Positions 1 to 7,760 of a DNA stretch of 27,006 bases are shown here, in pieces (the stretch's first letter is position 1; the number at the start of each line of letters is the position of its first letter). The notes beneath the pieces are model-generated. The model saw only the letters and a program-made list of their open reading frames with translations, was not told the DNA's origin and searched no databases. Source of the DNA: an uncultured Phocaeicola sp. (GTDB lineage Bacteria; Bacteroidota; Bacteroidia; Bacteroidales; Bacteroidaceae). Location of the stretch: NCBI GenBank assembly GCA_958434805.1, contig CAUBDX010000035.1, positions 1-27,006 on the forward strand, read 5' to 3'. A program made the translations under genes and the position numbers.

Positions 1-52
1 GTTTCAGGTGCGTGTGTCGAGAGGCATGCAGGTTCGAGTCCTGTTCTGGGCA
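1..52 (+). tRNA. tRNA-Leu(CAG), 3' part only
   Basis: The window opens inside a tRNA. The anticodon loop TTCAGGT (anticodon CAG) is followed by the 3' side of the anticodon stem, a long variable arm typical of class II tRNAs, the T arm (GCAGG-TTCGAGT-CCTGT) and the acceptor strand TCTGGGC with discriminator A. The loop and its flank closely resemble E. coli tRNA-Leu(CAG). The 5' half lies outside the window, so the D arm and acceptor pairing cannot be checked. Confidence 0.8.
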
Positions 53-58
53 CTTATT

Positions 59-131
59 GCGGAAATAGCTCAGTTGGTAGAGCATAACCTTGCCAAGGTT
101 AGGGTCGCGAGTTCGAGTCTCGTTTTCCGCT
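59..131 (+). tRNA. tRNA-Gly(GCC), copy 1
   Basis: A 73-nt cloverleaf: acceptor GCGGAAA pairs with TTTCCGC, D arm GCTC...GAGC, anticodon stem TAACC/GGTTA around loop TTGCCAA (anticodon GCC), and T arm with GTTCGAGTC. Discriminator is T and CCA is not encoded. It sits between tRNA-Leu and an identical second tRNA-Gly, probably in one tRNA transcript. Confidence 0.95.
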
Positions 132-151
132 CTTTTTTTGTTGTTTTGATT

Positions 152-224
152 GCGGAAATAGCTCAGTTGGTAGAGCATAACCTTGCCAAGGTTAGGGTCG
201 CGAGTTCGAGTCTCGTTTTCCGCT
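152..224 (+). tRNA. tRNA-Gly(GCC), copy 2
   Basis: Identical in all 73 nt to the copy at 59-131, with a few identical flanking bases (ATT before, CTT after). The period is 93 bp, which suggests a tandem duplication. It is the last tRNA of the array and is followed by a strong terminator. Confidence 0.95.
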
Positions 225-228
225 CTTC

Positions 229-264
229 AGAGAAATTGACCTTAAGGTCGGTTTCTCTTTTTTT
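229..264 (+). terminator. Rho-independent terminator of the tRNA array
   Basis: AGAGAAA and TTTCTCT pair around an inner GACCTTAAGGTC palindrome, and the hairpin runs into seven or more T. It lies 5 bp after the last tRNA and reads on the + strand. Confidence 0.85.
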
Positions 265-275
265 ATGCCTGTAGG

Positions 276-307
276 CTTGGTGTGATTATGAGGAATTAAT
301 ATCTTTG
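276..307 (+). promoter_or_regulatory. Bacteroidetes-type promoter for the 337-1174 gene pair
   Basis: A perfect -7 element TATCTTTG (300-307; consensus TAnnTTTG) is preceded by CTTG at 276-279 (consensus TTTG at -33) with a 20-bp spacer. The expected start of transcription is near 313, about 25 bp before the ATG at 337. Confidence 0.6.
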
Positions 308-336
308 TGAGACAATTCAAACTAAACTAAGAAAGA

Positions 337-549
337 ATGGAAACGTATGATATTTATTTCTCTGATGGGCAATCGAGCGACCATAAGGGGTTTTCTATAA
401 AAAACTCAGAGAAAGCCATCCGTATGGCAGAGGATATGCTTCTGAAAGGCAACAGCTATACGAAAGAATATGCTGGAGGAACCATAGCAGTAGTTGCTTC
501 AGATGGAGTAACTGTATGGAGTAAATGTATACCGGAAAACAGATTATAA
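337..549 (+). CDS. Small conserved-type hypothetical protein (70 aa)
   Basis: A 70-residue soluble protein without signal peptide or membrane segment. I recognise no family. It begins METYDIYFSDGQSS, has a charged helical middle (EKAIRMAEDMLLKG) and ends in two predicted strands (GGTIAVVASDGVTVWS), which suggests a small alpha/beta fold. The start is supported by an A-rich stretch AAGAAAGA just upstream and by the promoter at 276-307. The stop is 19 bp before the riboflavin synthase ATG, so the two are probably co-transcribed. Nothing in the sequence ties it to riboflavin synthesis. Confidence 0.75.
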   Translation: METYDIYFSDGQSSDHKGFSIKNSEKAIRMAEDMLLKGNSYTKEYAGGTIAVVASDGVTVWSKCIPENRL

Positions 550-568
550 AAATTAAAACTTGGAAATT

Positions 569-1174
569 ATGTTCTCAGGAATTGTAGAAGAATATGCAGA
601 AGTGGTGAAGGTGGTAAAAGACCAGGAAAACCTTCATCTTACGTTGAAATGTTCATTTGTAGATGAACTGAAGATTGACCAGAGCGTATCGCATAACGGC
701 GTCTGTCTGACCGTAGTTAGTATTCAGGATGGTACCTATACCGTAACTGCGATGAAAGAAACCATTGAACGCTCTAATATCGGTTTGCTGCAGGCGGGCG
801 ATAAAGTCAATGTAGAACGCAGCATGATGATGAACGGACGCTTGGACGGACATATCGTACAGGGGCATGTTGACCAGACGGCTACGTGTGTGGCTATCGA
901 CGACGCAGAAGGAAGCTGGTATTTTACCTTTAAATACGACTTCGACCCGGAAATGGCAAAGCGCGGTTATTTTACCGTCGATAAAGGTTCGGTTACTGTA
1001 AATGGGGTAAGCCTGACGGTTTGTAACCCAACGGAGGACACTTTTCAGGTAGCTATCATCCCCTATACTTACGAACATACCAATTTCCATACATTTAAAG
1101 TAGGAAGCATTGTAAACCTGGAGTTTGATATTATCGGTAAATATCTCAGTAGAATGATGCAGCTCACTAACTGA
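569..1174 (+). CDS. ribE: Riboflavin synthase, alpha subunit
   Basis: Dismutates two 6,7-dimethyl-8-ribityllumazine molecules to riboflavin and a pyrimidinedione, the last step of riboflavin biosynthesis, in the cytoplasm. The protein is 201 aa, normal for the family, with two lumazine-binding repeats. Repeat 1 starts with the diagnostic MFSGIVEE at the N-terminus and has SHNGVCLTV (41-49). The second half carries GHIVQGHVD (94-102) and VNGVSLTV (144-151). I chose the ATG at 569; an in-frame TTG at 560 would add only three residues before the conserved MFSGIVE start. The gene probably shares a promoter with the small upstream gene. The efflux/AraC operon converges on it from the right, 36 bp away. 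Confidence 0.95.
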   Translation: MFSGIVEEYAEVVKVVKDQENLHLTLKCSFVDELKIDQSVSHNGVCLTVVSIQDGTYTVTAMKETIERSNIGLLQAGDKVNVERSMMMNGRLDGHIVQGHVDQTATCVAIDDAEGSWYFTFKYDFDPEMAKRGYFTVDKGSVTVNGVSLTVCNPTEDTFQVAIIPYTYEHTNFHTFKVGSIVNLEFDIIGKYLSRMMQLTN

Positions 1175-1210
1175 TTCTACCTCCTTTCATTTGCTGGCGG
1201 ATTCATTTGC

Positions 1211-2095
1211 TTATAAGTTCTTCCGATAGTGTTGGGGAGAGGTGCCTGTCTGTTTCTTGAAAAAAGTTCCGAAGTGAGAGGCATTTGAGAAATTGAATTC
1301 GTCAGCAATTTCCTGTATGGTCTTCTGTGTATTCTGTAGCAGAGAGATGCTTTTTTGGATAATGGCTTTGAAAATGAGCTCTTGTACCGTATATCCACAA
1401 ATCTCTTTTGAAAGAGTTGACAGATATTTAGGCGACAGGCAGAGTCGGTCGGCATAAAACTCAACCCTTCTTTCATGCATATATGAGTGTTCTATTTCCT
1501 GAATCAGCTTGATGAATATTTCATGTTTATGGCTGAGAGCACCTTGCTGAAGCAGCAGCTTACGACTATAGATAGAGCAAAGCCTGTGGGTTAGTGCAAG
1601 TAACAGCAGTTTTCGTTCATGCTGGGAAAACGAAGAACTTCTCCCTTCCCCGGTACTGTCTAACAGCGAAATATATTGCGTAATATCACATTCTTCCCCC
1701 GTGCTCCATACGTAGCATGGTTCTGTCGCTAATTGGGAATAAGGGAACATGGCAAGAACCAGATTTCCCATGATATTTCGTATGGGATCAATTTGGTAAA
1801 TAAGAATAATCACTTCCAAATCGGATGATTCACTGGTGATTTGCAAGAAAGAACCACTGGGAATGAAAAGCGTTTCTCCGCTCTTTGCTATCAGTTCCTG
1901 TTTATTCAGATGAAAATTAAACTCTCCGTTTTTGCATATAATAACGCCTACACCATTTACTTCATAGTGTTGTTTTAATATAGGAGGGAAGTTATAGAGT
2001 GTTCCGTTCGACGAACACAGCTCTTTCTTCTCGGCAAGAGAAGAATTTAGCTGTGTAAGTCGTTGCTTATATTGTTCTTCTTTCTCTTTATCCAT
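1211..2095 (-). CDS. AraC-family transcriptional regulator
   Basis: A 294-aa DNA-binding protein. The N-terminal two thirds look like a cupin-type ligand domain, with a strand-rich stretch around NGVGVIICKNGEFNFHLNKQELIAKSGETLFIPSGSF. The C-terminal ~100 residues form the AraC double helix-turn-helix: the first HTH around RVEFYADRLCLSPKYLSTLSKE, the second around IQEIADEFNFSNASHFGTFFKKQTGTSP. It is the last gene of the leftward efflux operon, starting 20 bp after the MFS pump stop. Regulation of the pump operon in response to a small molecule is therefore likely, but this is an inference from position. The effector is unknown. Confidence 0.9.
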   Translation of the reverse strand: MDKEKEEQYKQRLTQLNSSLAEKKELCSSNGTLYNFPPILKQHYEVNGVGVIICKNGEFNFHLNKQELIAKSGETLFIPSGSFLQITSESSDLEVIILIYQIDPIRNIMGNLVLAMFPYSQLATEPCYVWSTGEECDITQYISLLDSTGEGRSSSFSQHERKLLLLALTHRLCSIYSRKLLLQQGALSHKHEIFIKLIQEIEHSYMHERRVEFYADRLCLSPKYLSTLSKEICGYTVQELIFKAIIQKSISLLQNTQKTIQEIADEFNFSNASHFGTFFKKQTGTSPQHYRKNL

Positions 2096-2115
2096 GCGGT
2101 TGTCTTTTTAAACCG

Positions 2116-3756
2116 CTAAGTTAGTAATTTTCTTTTAGGATATGGAAGTATTAATACAAATATTGTGCAGAACAGGCAGGCATAAAGCGTCCATCCCGCC
2201 ATTTCTTTCACCGAAACGAGGGTAGCCTGCATTTGAATTTGTCCTTTTGTGGACATTGCAGCCATGTTTACGGCCTCCGATTTGCTTTTACCTTGATAAC
2301 TCATTCCCTTGACAGTTCCCATAAACGAACTGGCAGCATCAGGGTTGAGCAAATCTACGTTTTGCGCATAGCGCGTTACGTAATGCTGTTGTCTTTCTTG
2401 CAGTACATTGGTGTAAACGGCAGCTCCGAAACTGGGAGCTATAACCATGCGGATGGTCAGCATGGTACAAATCCACGAGGAAAGGAATTTGTACGGCATA
2501 CGTTGTGTGGCATAGGTAGGAATGAGCGAGTACAGCATCATCATACCGGTTGCACGGATAATGACCGGATATTTCATGCGTTCGTATAAGCCGGCTGTCT
2601 GCACTTCAAAATACATGAACATAGCCGAAAGCCCGAGAATCAGGAAGCCCCCTGCAAAGATATATTTGAAATGCACTCCTTTCATACTGAGTATGATGGT
2701 AGTCATTCCTCCTATGAAATAGCCTGCCATAGTCCAGTTTCCCAGCATGGCATTCTGGAAGTTATCCAGTTTCATGCCTATTCCTGCAAATACATTCACA
2801 AACATGGCGCTGGAATTCAGAAACATAAGCAGGAAGTAAAACAATACACTCATGCGGATGGTACGTAGTTTTAATACATCAAGCAGGTAATAAGGGCTTT
2901 GATGCATAGATTCTACATAGACGAACAATGCCGCACCGAGTATAGCTATAATCGTAGCGATACGGATGGTAGGGTCGTCAAACCAGTCGAGCACTTTCCC
3001 GTAAACCATCACATAAGTAAAGCATACCAGTGGAATACAGAATAAAGTAGCATTACCGAATTGTCTGAAATTGATAGGAAAGCGTTTGGTTTCAAACTTC
3101 TGATACGGCATGGTAATGAAGATGACCAAGATGCTTAACAGCAACATACCCATCATATAGTAATACACATATTTCCATTCATACTCAAAGGAAAGCCATG
3201 CAGTAAGCCACGTACCCAACTGCCCCAATATCATGAAGAACAGGTAAATACCCGGCTGGGCAATACTTCGTTCGATGTCAAGTTTATCCCATGCCTCTCC
3301 GGTTTTCGGTTCCAGTCCGGGAGTAATCTTTAAATATGCTTCAATATTTCCGGCATATAAAATCAGCGTAAATAAGTTGACCATCATCAGCACCATACGC
3401 AGAAACCCCATCAATACGCTACATAATGCCAGCAGGAAAATACTGTCTGTCTTGGCACAGATATAGCTGAGGATATACATCATGGAAAAGCCGGCAATGC
3501 ACATCATTTTCTCTTTACGGATAACAACAAGGCGGTAAAGGAAAGGGCAGAATGCCGCCATCCCGATGGAGGTAGCAAAGTTCGTAAACTGAAGATGTTC
3601 AGAAATAATACCCAGTCCACTCATCATCTCGGTGCTGTTTACAGAGTAAACCCCTCCTATGGTAAGGATAGGGAGGAACAGCAGCACCAAGATGAGTATG
3701 CCTACAGGCTTGGGAACCCAATCGTAGAAAGGATAATTTCGAGGTGTCTGGCTCAT
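2116..3756 (-). CDS. MFS efflux pump, EmrB/QacA (DHA2)-like inner membrane protein
   Basis: A 546-aa very hydrophobic protein with roughly 14 predicted membrane segments, the size and layout of DHA2 drug:H+ antiporters that work with an HlyD-type adaptor. The first segment is around GILILVLLFLPILTIGGVY. A longer periplasmic loop near the C-terminus (about residues 450-510, with ERQQHYVTRYAQNVDLLNPDA) resembles the loop before the last helix in EmrB-like proteins. It follows the adaptor gene by 4 bp and the TolC-like gene is first in the operon, so a tripartite pump spanning both membranes is the natural reading. The substrate cannot be deduced. Sequence motifs of drug pumps are weak, which is common in Bacteroidetes members. 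Confidence 0.85.
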   Translation of the reverse strand: MSQTPRNYPFYDWVPKPVGILILVLLFLPILTIGGVYSVNSTEMMSGLGIISEHLQFTNFATSIGMAAFCPFLYRLVVIRKEKMMCIAGFSMMYILSYICAKTDSIFLLALCSVLMGFLRMVLMMVNLFTLILYAGNIEAYLKITPGLEPKTGEAWDKLDIERSIAQPGIYLFFMILGQLGTWLTAWLSFEYEWKYVYYYMMGMLLLSILVIFITMPYQKFETKRFPINFRQFGNATLFCIPLVCFTYVMVYGKVLDWFDDPTIRIATIIAILGAALFVYVESMHQSPYYLLDVLKLRTIRMSVLFYFLLMFLNSSAMFVNVFAGIGMKLDNFQNAMLGNWTMAGYFIGGMTTIILSMKGVHFKYIFAGGFLILGLSAMFMYFEVQTAGLYERMKYPVIIRATGMMMLYSLIPTYATQRMPYKFLSSWICTMLTIRMVIAPSFGAAVYTNVLQERQQHYVTRYAQNVDLLNPDAASSFMGTVKGMSYQGKSKSEAVNMAAMSTKGQIQMQATLVSVKEMAGWTLYACLFCTIFVLILPYPKRKLLT

Positions 3757-3760
3757 GGTT

Positions 3761-4852
3761 TCAGAGTTTTGTTTTTACAATAACCATCATTCCGGCTATA
3801 AGTTGTTCGTTTTCTTCTTTAGTGAGATTAGTAAAATCAATGCGCACCGGAATACGTTGCTGAATCTTCACGAAGTTTCCGGCAGAGTTATCTGTGGGAA
3901 CCAATGAATATTTAGATCCGGTTGCACCTGAAATGGCTGTAATCTTACCGGTAAAGGTTTTGTCGCTGATAGCATCTACGCTGATTTCTACCTCTTGCCC
4001 CACCTTCAGGTTTTCAATCTGAGTTTCCTTGTAGTTGGCGATAATCCATTTCTGTGTGTTCGGAACGATGTATGTAATGGTTTGTCCGGCGTTCACAAAC
4101 TGTCCTTCTTCCAGTGCACGCCGGCCTAAAGTTCCGTCGCAGGGAGCCGTAACGATGGTGTATGACAGATTCAGTTTAGCCATATCATAGGCAGCTTGCG
4201 CTCTTTGGATAGCAGCTTCAATATTTTCCTGACGGTGATAAACCTCGTTTACTCCAGAGTGAGCCGCCTTCTGTTGCCGTTTGATGGCATCCAGTTTCTT
4301 TAAAGTAGCTTCATATTCCGTTTCAATTTGTTCCAGCTGAATCGGAGTAGCCGCATTTCTTTCCACCAGATTCTGGTAGCGCTGGCGGTCTTTTTTCAGC
4401 TTAGCCAGCCGGATTTCAATTTCAGCTATTGAAGCCTCGAAAACAGAAGCACTGCTTCGTGTGGTTTGCAGCGTAGCATCAATTACCGTAGCTCCGGCTT
4501 TGGCATCTTTGAGTGCAGCTTCCGCTTCCATCATTCTGATTTTATATTCGCGGTCGTCTAAAATCAGCAGCGTATCTCCTTTGCGGATATGCTGATGCTC
4601 GGTAAAATATATTTTTTTGATATATCCTGATGCACGCAAATTGATAGGAGAGAGGTATTGTTCAATCTGTGCGTCATTACTGGTTTCTGTTCGTTTATAG
4701 TCAAGAAACATGATGGCTGTTTGAATTACACCGGCGGCCAAGATGGCTACACCTACCGCACTGGCAACAAATTTCCAGTTGCGTGCTTTTTTCAGTTTTC
4801 CGGCTTTTTCCTGATGGTTTGTTGAAGGAGTATTGTTATTTGTAGTTTCCAT
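3761..4852 (-). CDS. HlyD/EmrA-family membrane fusion (adaptor) protein
   Basis: A 363-aa periplasmic adaptor of a tripartite efflux pump. A single N-terminal membrane anchor lies at about residues 28-50 (FVASAVGVAILAAGVIQTAIMFL) after a charged cytoplasmic start. A lipoyl/biotinyl-like half follows (LSPINLRASGYIKKIYFTEHQHIRKGDTLLILDD), then a long alpha-helical hairpin (about 100-220, rich in A, E, K, Q), the second lipoyl half (IVTAPCDGTLGRRALEEGQFV) and a beta-barrel domain (VGQEVEISVDAISDKTFTGKITAISG). It links the TolC-like channel and the MFS pump on its two sides, with a 28-bp gap upstream and 4 bp downstream. Confidence 0.92.
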   Translation of the reverse strand: METTNNNTPSTNHQEKAGKLKKARNWKFVASAVGVAILAAGVIQTAIMFLDYKRTETSNDAQIEQYLSPINLRASGYIKKIYFTEHQHIRKGDTLLILDDREYKIRMMEAEAALKDAKAGATVIDATLQTTRSSASVFEASIAEIEIRLAKLKKDRQRYQNLVERNAATPIQLEQIETEYEATLKKLDAIKRQQKAAHSGVNEVYHRQENIEAAIQRAQAAYDMAKLNLSYTIVTAPCDGTLGRRALEEGQFVNAGQTITYIVPNTQKWIIANYKETQIENLKVGQEVEISVDAISDKTFTGKITAISGATGSKYSLVPTDNSAGNFVKIQQRIPVRIDFTNLTKEENEQLIAGMMVIVKTKL

Positions 4853-4880
4853 AATGATAGAATTATATTTTTAGATTGGT

Positions 4881-6212
4881 TTATTTGCTCTGAAGTAACG
4901 TATCAATTTTTCCTGTAAGTTTCAATAAAGTCAGGTTTGTAACCTGATAATTATAATGTGCCTGAATATAATTGTTTTGTGCCTCACTCATACGCATTTC
5001 GTCTTGCAGCACCTCAGTCATTGAGGCGATACCTTCTTTATAGCGGCTTGTTGTAACGGTATATACATCTTCAGCCAGCAGATAATTATCTTTTTGCTTT
5101 TTGAAATTGCGCTGATTGTTCATCAAATCGTTGGTAGCATTCAGGTATTGTGTCTGTAATAGCTTCCGGGTGTTTTCTTGTGCCAGTTTAAAGTTTTCGA
5201 TGTCAATTTTGGCTTTGCGTATCTTGTTCCGTTTATCCAAGCCGTCGAAAATCGGAATTTGCAAAGAAACCCCTAAGCCATACGAGTCATACCATTTGTT
5301 TGACGGATGCGAATGAAACCAGTGATAAGCTTTGTCGGTGAAAGCCGAGAATGAAAGATTTCCTGTAAGGTTCAACGATGGGATATAGCGTTGCGAAATC
5401 ATCTTTTTCTGTTTTTCGGCCAACTGTGTCTGCGATTCAGCCAACTGCAGTTCGTAGAGATTTTCAGACAGTCCGGTCAAAGCCACCGGTACGATATCAT
5501 CCGGATTGATTGCACTTAATATAATTTCAGTATCGGCAGGATAGTCAATCGTATATTTGAGCAGGTTGAGCTGTTGAGCCAGCATCGCTTGTGCATTGTC
5601 ATGCTGGGTATGCAGATTTTCCAAGTTTATGTTCACACGTTTCACATCCACACCGAGTGCCATGCCATTGTCAAATAAAGCCACGGTGATGTTTTTCAGC
5701 TCTTCCAGTCGGGTGATGTTGTTTTTTATCAGGCGGATTTGTTCGGTGGTGGTCTGTCCCAGATAGTAGAGTTTGCTGATTTCAATCATCAAGTCTTCTT
5801 TTGCCTTTTCATACGACAGCCGGCTCAGTTGCTCCATCATTTTGGCAACCGAAACAGTGGTATAGACCGTCTGGTCATAAAGAGGCATTCGCAGTTGAAT
5901 ACCGGCACTGGCATTATATTGCAGCGTTTTGGTCACATTATAGGGATTGCCGAAGGAAGAACCGTCGGTTACCGATACTGGAGGCTCAAAGTTGTCGTTG
6001 AAATTGGCAAAACCATTGATTTGAGGTAAAAGTCTCGCTCTGTTTTCAGAAATCGTGTACTTGCCTTTGATTACTTCGTTTTTCTTTCCTTGAAGGGGGA
6101 GGTTATTTTCGATACCTATCTGCAGGCACTCCTCAAGGCTTAAGAGCGTTTGTGCTTTCATCGGAGTAAGCAGAAAGCCTAAACATAGTAATATGGTTGC
6201 TCGTTTTTTCAT
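4881..6212 (-). CDS. TolC-family outer membrane efflux channel
   Basis: A 443-aa outer membrane factor. A signal peptide is visible (MKKRATILLCLGFLLTPMKAQ), followed by LSLEECLQIGIENN, the typical start of a first OEP repeat. Two OEP repeats with long helices and short barrel strands follow; the second repeat starts around residue 245 (LYELQLAESQTQLAEKQKKMISQRYIPSLNLTGNLSFS). Length matches the family. It is the first gene of the leftward efflux operon, with a putative promoter at 6354-6361 and a repetitive leader between them. Confidence 0.92.
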   Translation of the reverse strand: MKKRATILLCLGFLLTPMKAQTLLSLEECLQIGIENNLPLQGKKNEVIKGKYTISENRARLLPQINGFANFNDNFEPPVSVTDGSSFGNPYNVTKTLQYNASAGIQLRMPLYDQTVYTTVSVAKMMEQLSRLSYEKAKEDLMIEISKLYYLGQTTTEQIRLIKNNITRLEELKNITVALFDNGMALGVDVKRVNINLENLHTQHDNAQAMLAQQLNLLKYTIDYPADTEIILSAINPDDIVPVALTGLSENLYELQLAESQTQLAEKQKKMISQRYIPSLNLTGNLSFSAFTDKAYHWFHSHPSNKWYDSYGLGVSLQIPIFDGLDKRNKIRKAKIDIENFKLAQENTRKLLQTQYLNATNDLMNNQRNFKKQKDNYLLAEDVYTVTTSRYKEGIASMTEVLQDEMRMSEAQNNYIQAHYNYQVTNLTLLKLTGKIDTLLQSK

Positions 6213-6213
6213 T

Positions 6214-6336
6214 CTTTGTAGGTTTTAGTTTTAGGTTTTAAGTTTTTGAGTTTTTAAGTTTTTGAGTTGACTAGGCTTGCCATCCGGATGGATACTTAGT
6301 ATCTAGTTTGTATAGCCTAGTATCTAGTCTGCACGA
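6214..6336 (-). repeat. Repetitive leader module of the efflux operon
   Basis: Read in the coding direction, this contains ACTAGATACTAGGCTATACAAACTAG, then the palindromic CATCCGGATGG core, then CCTAGTCAACTC and several AAAACT-type units running to the start codon. The same order of blocks is found before folC (11607-11750), partly before the recombinase gene (12440-12520), and the CAACT part before ugd (14806-14878). The function is unknown. Confidence 0.7.
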
Positions 6337-6353
6337 ATTTATGAACTCAAATA

Positions 6354-6361
6354 CAAATATA
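6354..6361 (-). promoter_or_regulatory. Putative -7 promoter element of the efflux operon
   Basis: The - strand reads TATATTTG, a perfect TAnnTTTG -7 box. No TTTG is seen at the expected -33 distance. It would give a leader of about 135 nt that includes the repeat module. Confidence 0.45.
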
Positions 6362-6442
6362 GGCTGTCTGTTTTACATTGTATTGTTCACATAGATAGTA
6401 TGTTTGTTCTCTTTTTCCTTTTGCGGTTCGTGAGTCACGCAT

Positions 6443-6480
6443 AAAAAAATGCCACCTTGGAAGATGTTTCCAAGGTGGCA
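6443..6480 (-). terminator. Rho-independent terminator after galK
   Basis: TGCCACCTTGGAA and TTTCCAAGGTGGCA form a near-perfect 13-bp stem with a GATG loop. On the - strand it is followed by seven T. It is placed 24 bp after the galK stop and closes the galactose cluster. Confidence 0.9.
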
Positions 6481-6503
6481 CTGTAAAATAATTATTTTAT
6501 GGT

Positions 6504-7658
6504 TTAGCAAAGTTTGCGTGAACCGTCGCTGATAACCACATCGTATACTTTCGGGCTACGTCCGAATTTTTCTTTGAAGCGTTCTTTAGCTGTAGTGATG
6601 AATGTTTCATACAATTCATTCTTAACCAAGTTGATGGTACAGCCGCCGAAACCTCCACCCATTACGCGTGAACCGGTAACTCCACAGTCGAACGCAATAT
6701 CGTTCAAGAAATCCAGTTCTTCGCAGCTCACTTCATACAGTTTGCTCATGCCGTTATGAGTTTCATACATCTTCTGACCTACAGTTTCGTAGTCACCACG
6801 TTCCAAAGCATCACAAACATCGAGTACGCGCTGAATTTCTTCAATCACATATTCTGCACGCATGTAATCTTCTTCCGAAACTTCACCTTTCACAGCATTC
6901 AGCATTTCCATGTTGCAGTCGCGCAAGAATTCCACTTCCGGATGAGTTTTCTTGATAGCAGCCACTACATTTTCGCAGCTTTGACGGCGTTTGTTATATG
7001 CAGAAGAAGCCAGTTCATGTTTCACTACAGAGTCAACCAAAACCAAGCGATAGCCTTCCGGTTTGAACGGGAAATATTGATATTCCAAAGAACGGCAGTC
7101 TAAGCGGATTAAGCTTCCTTCTTTACCGAATACAGAAGCAAACTGGTCCATGATACCACATTTTACACCACAATAATTGTGTTCTGTAGCCTGACCCACT
7201 TTAGCCAATTCAAACTTATCAATCTTGTTGTCACCGAACAAGTCATTCAGTGCATAAGCATAAGTTGATTCCAAAGCAGCCGATGAAGACATACCGGCAC
7301 CCAGAGGCACATCACCTGCAAAAGCTGTGTTAAAGCCTTTCACGTCAACGCCACGTTTAATCATTTCACGGCATACACCGAAGATATAGCGTGCCCAGCT
7401 GGCTTTAGGAGCATCTTCCTCGTTCAAACCAAATTCCACGTAGTCTTTCAAGTCGATAGAGTAAGCACACACTTTATCTGTTCCGTTCGGCTTGATTTCA
7501 GCAATCATACCTTTATCTACAGCGCCGGGGAATACAAAGCCACCGTTGTAGTCTGTATGTTCACCAATCAAGTTGATACGTCCCGGAGATGCATATACAG
7601 AGCCAGTTGTTCCGTCGAAATGTTTAATGAAACGGCTTCTAACGAATTCTATGTCCAT
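6504..7658 (-). CDS. galK: Galactokinase
   Basis: Phosphorylates galactose at C1 with ATP, the first committed step of the Leloir pathway, in the cytoplasm. The protein is 384 aa, normal length, of the GHMP kinase family. The galactokinase signature GRINLIGEHTDYNGG is at 26-40, the ATP-binding loop PLGAGMSSSAALES at about 118-131, the likely catalytic Asp is D171 (IMDQFAS), and the C-terminal GHMP motif RVMGGGFGGCT is near 330. It is the last gene of a leftward set with mutarotase and sugar transporter. galT and galE are not in the window. A strong terminator follows. Confidence 0.96.
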   Translation of the reverse strand: MDIEFVRSRFIKHFDGTTGSVYASPGRINLIGEHTDYNGGFVFPGAVDKGMIAEIKPNGTDKVCAYSIDLKDYVEFGLNEEDAPKASWARYIFGVCREMIKRGVDVKGFNTAFAGDVPLGAGMSSSAALESTYAYALNDLFGDNKIDKFELAKVGQATEHNYCGVKCGIMDQFASVFGKEGSLIRLDCRSLEYQYFPFKPEGYRLVLVDSVVKHELASSAYNKRRQSCENVVAAIKKTHPEVEFLRDCNMEMLNAVKGEVSEEDYMRAEYVIEEIQRVLDVCDALERGDYETVGQKMYETHNGMSKLYEVSCEELDFLNDIAFDCGVTGSRVMGGGFGGCTINLVKNELYETFITTAKERFKEKFGRSPKVYDVVISDGSRKLC

Positions 7659-7696
7659 AATGATAAAAATTTAAAGGTTAATATTTTAGTATCTTA

Positions 7697-7756
7697 AAAC
7701 AAAAAATGAAGAACGAAGAATCTGATTTCAGTTTCCTCTTCTTCATTTTTTGTTTA
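7697..7756 (-). terminator. Long perfect hairpin between transporter and galK
   Basis: AAACAAAAAATGAAGAA (from 7697) pairs with TTCTTCATTTTTTGTTT (ending near 7755) over about 16 bp around a loop of some 25 nt. It starts 5 bp after the transporter stop on the - strand and has A/T runs on both arms. It could act as a partial terminator or as an mRNA 3' end stabiliser that sets a different galK level; the sequence does not decide between these. Confidence 0.6.
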
Positions 7757-7760
7757 TTGT

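Noticed and set aside
8..274. 88-aa ORF over the tRNA cluster
   Set aside because: It runs through three tRNA genes and the same peptide segment appears twice because the tRNA-Gly is duplicated; not a gene.
653..1090. 145-aa ORF on the - strand inside riboflavin synthase
   Set aside because: Antisense shadow of a well-supported gene, with no recognisable features.
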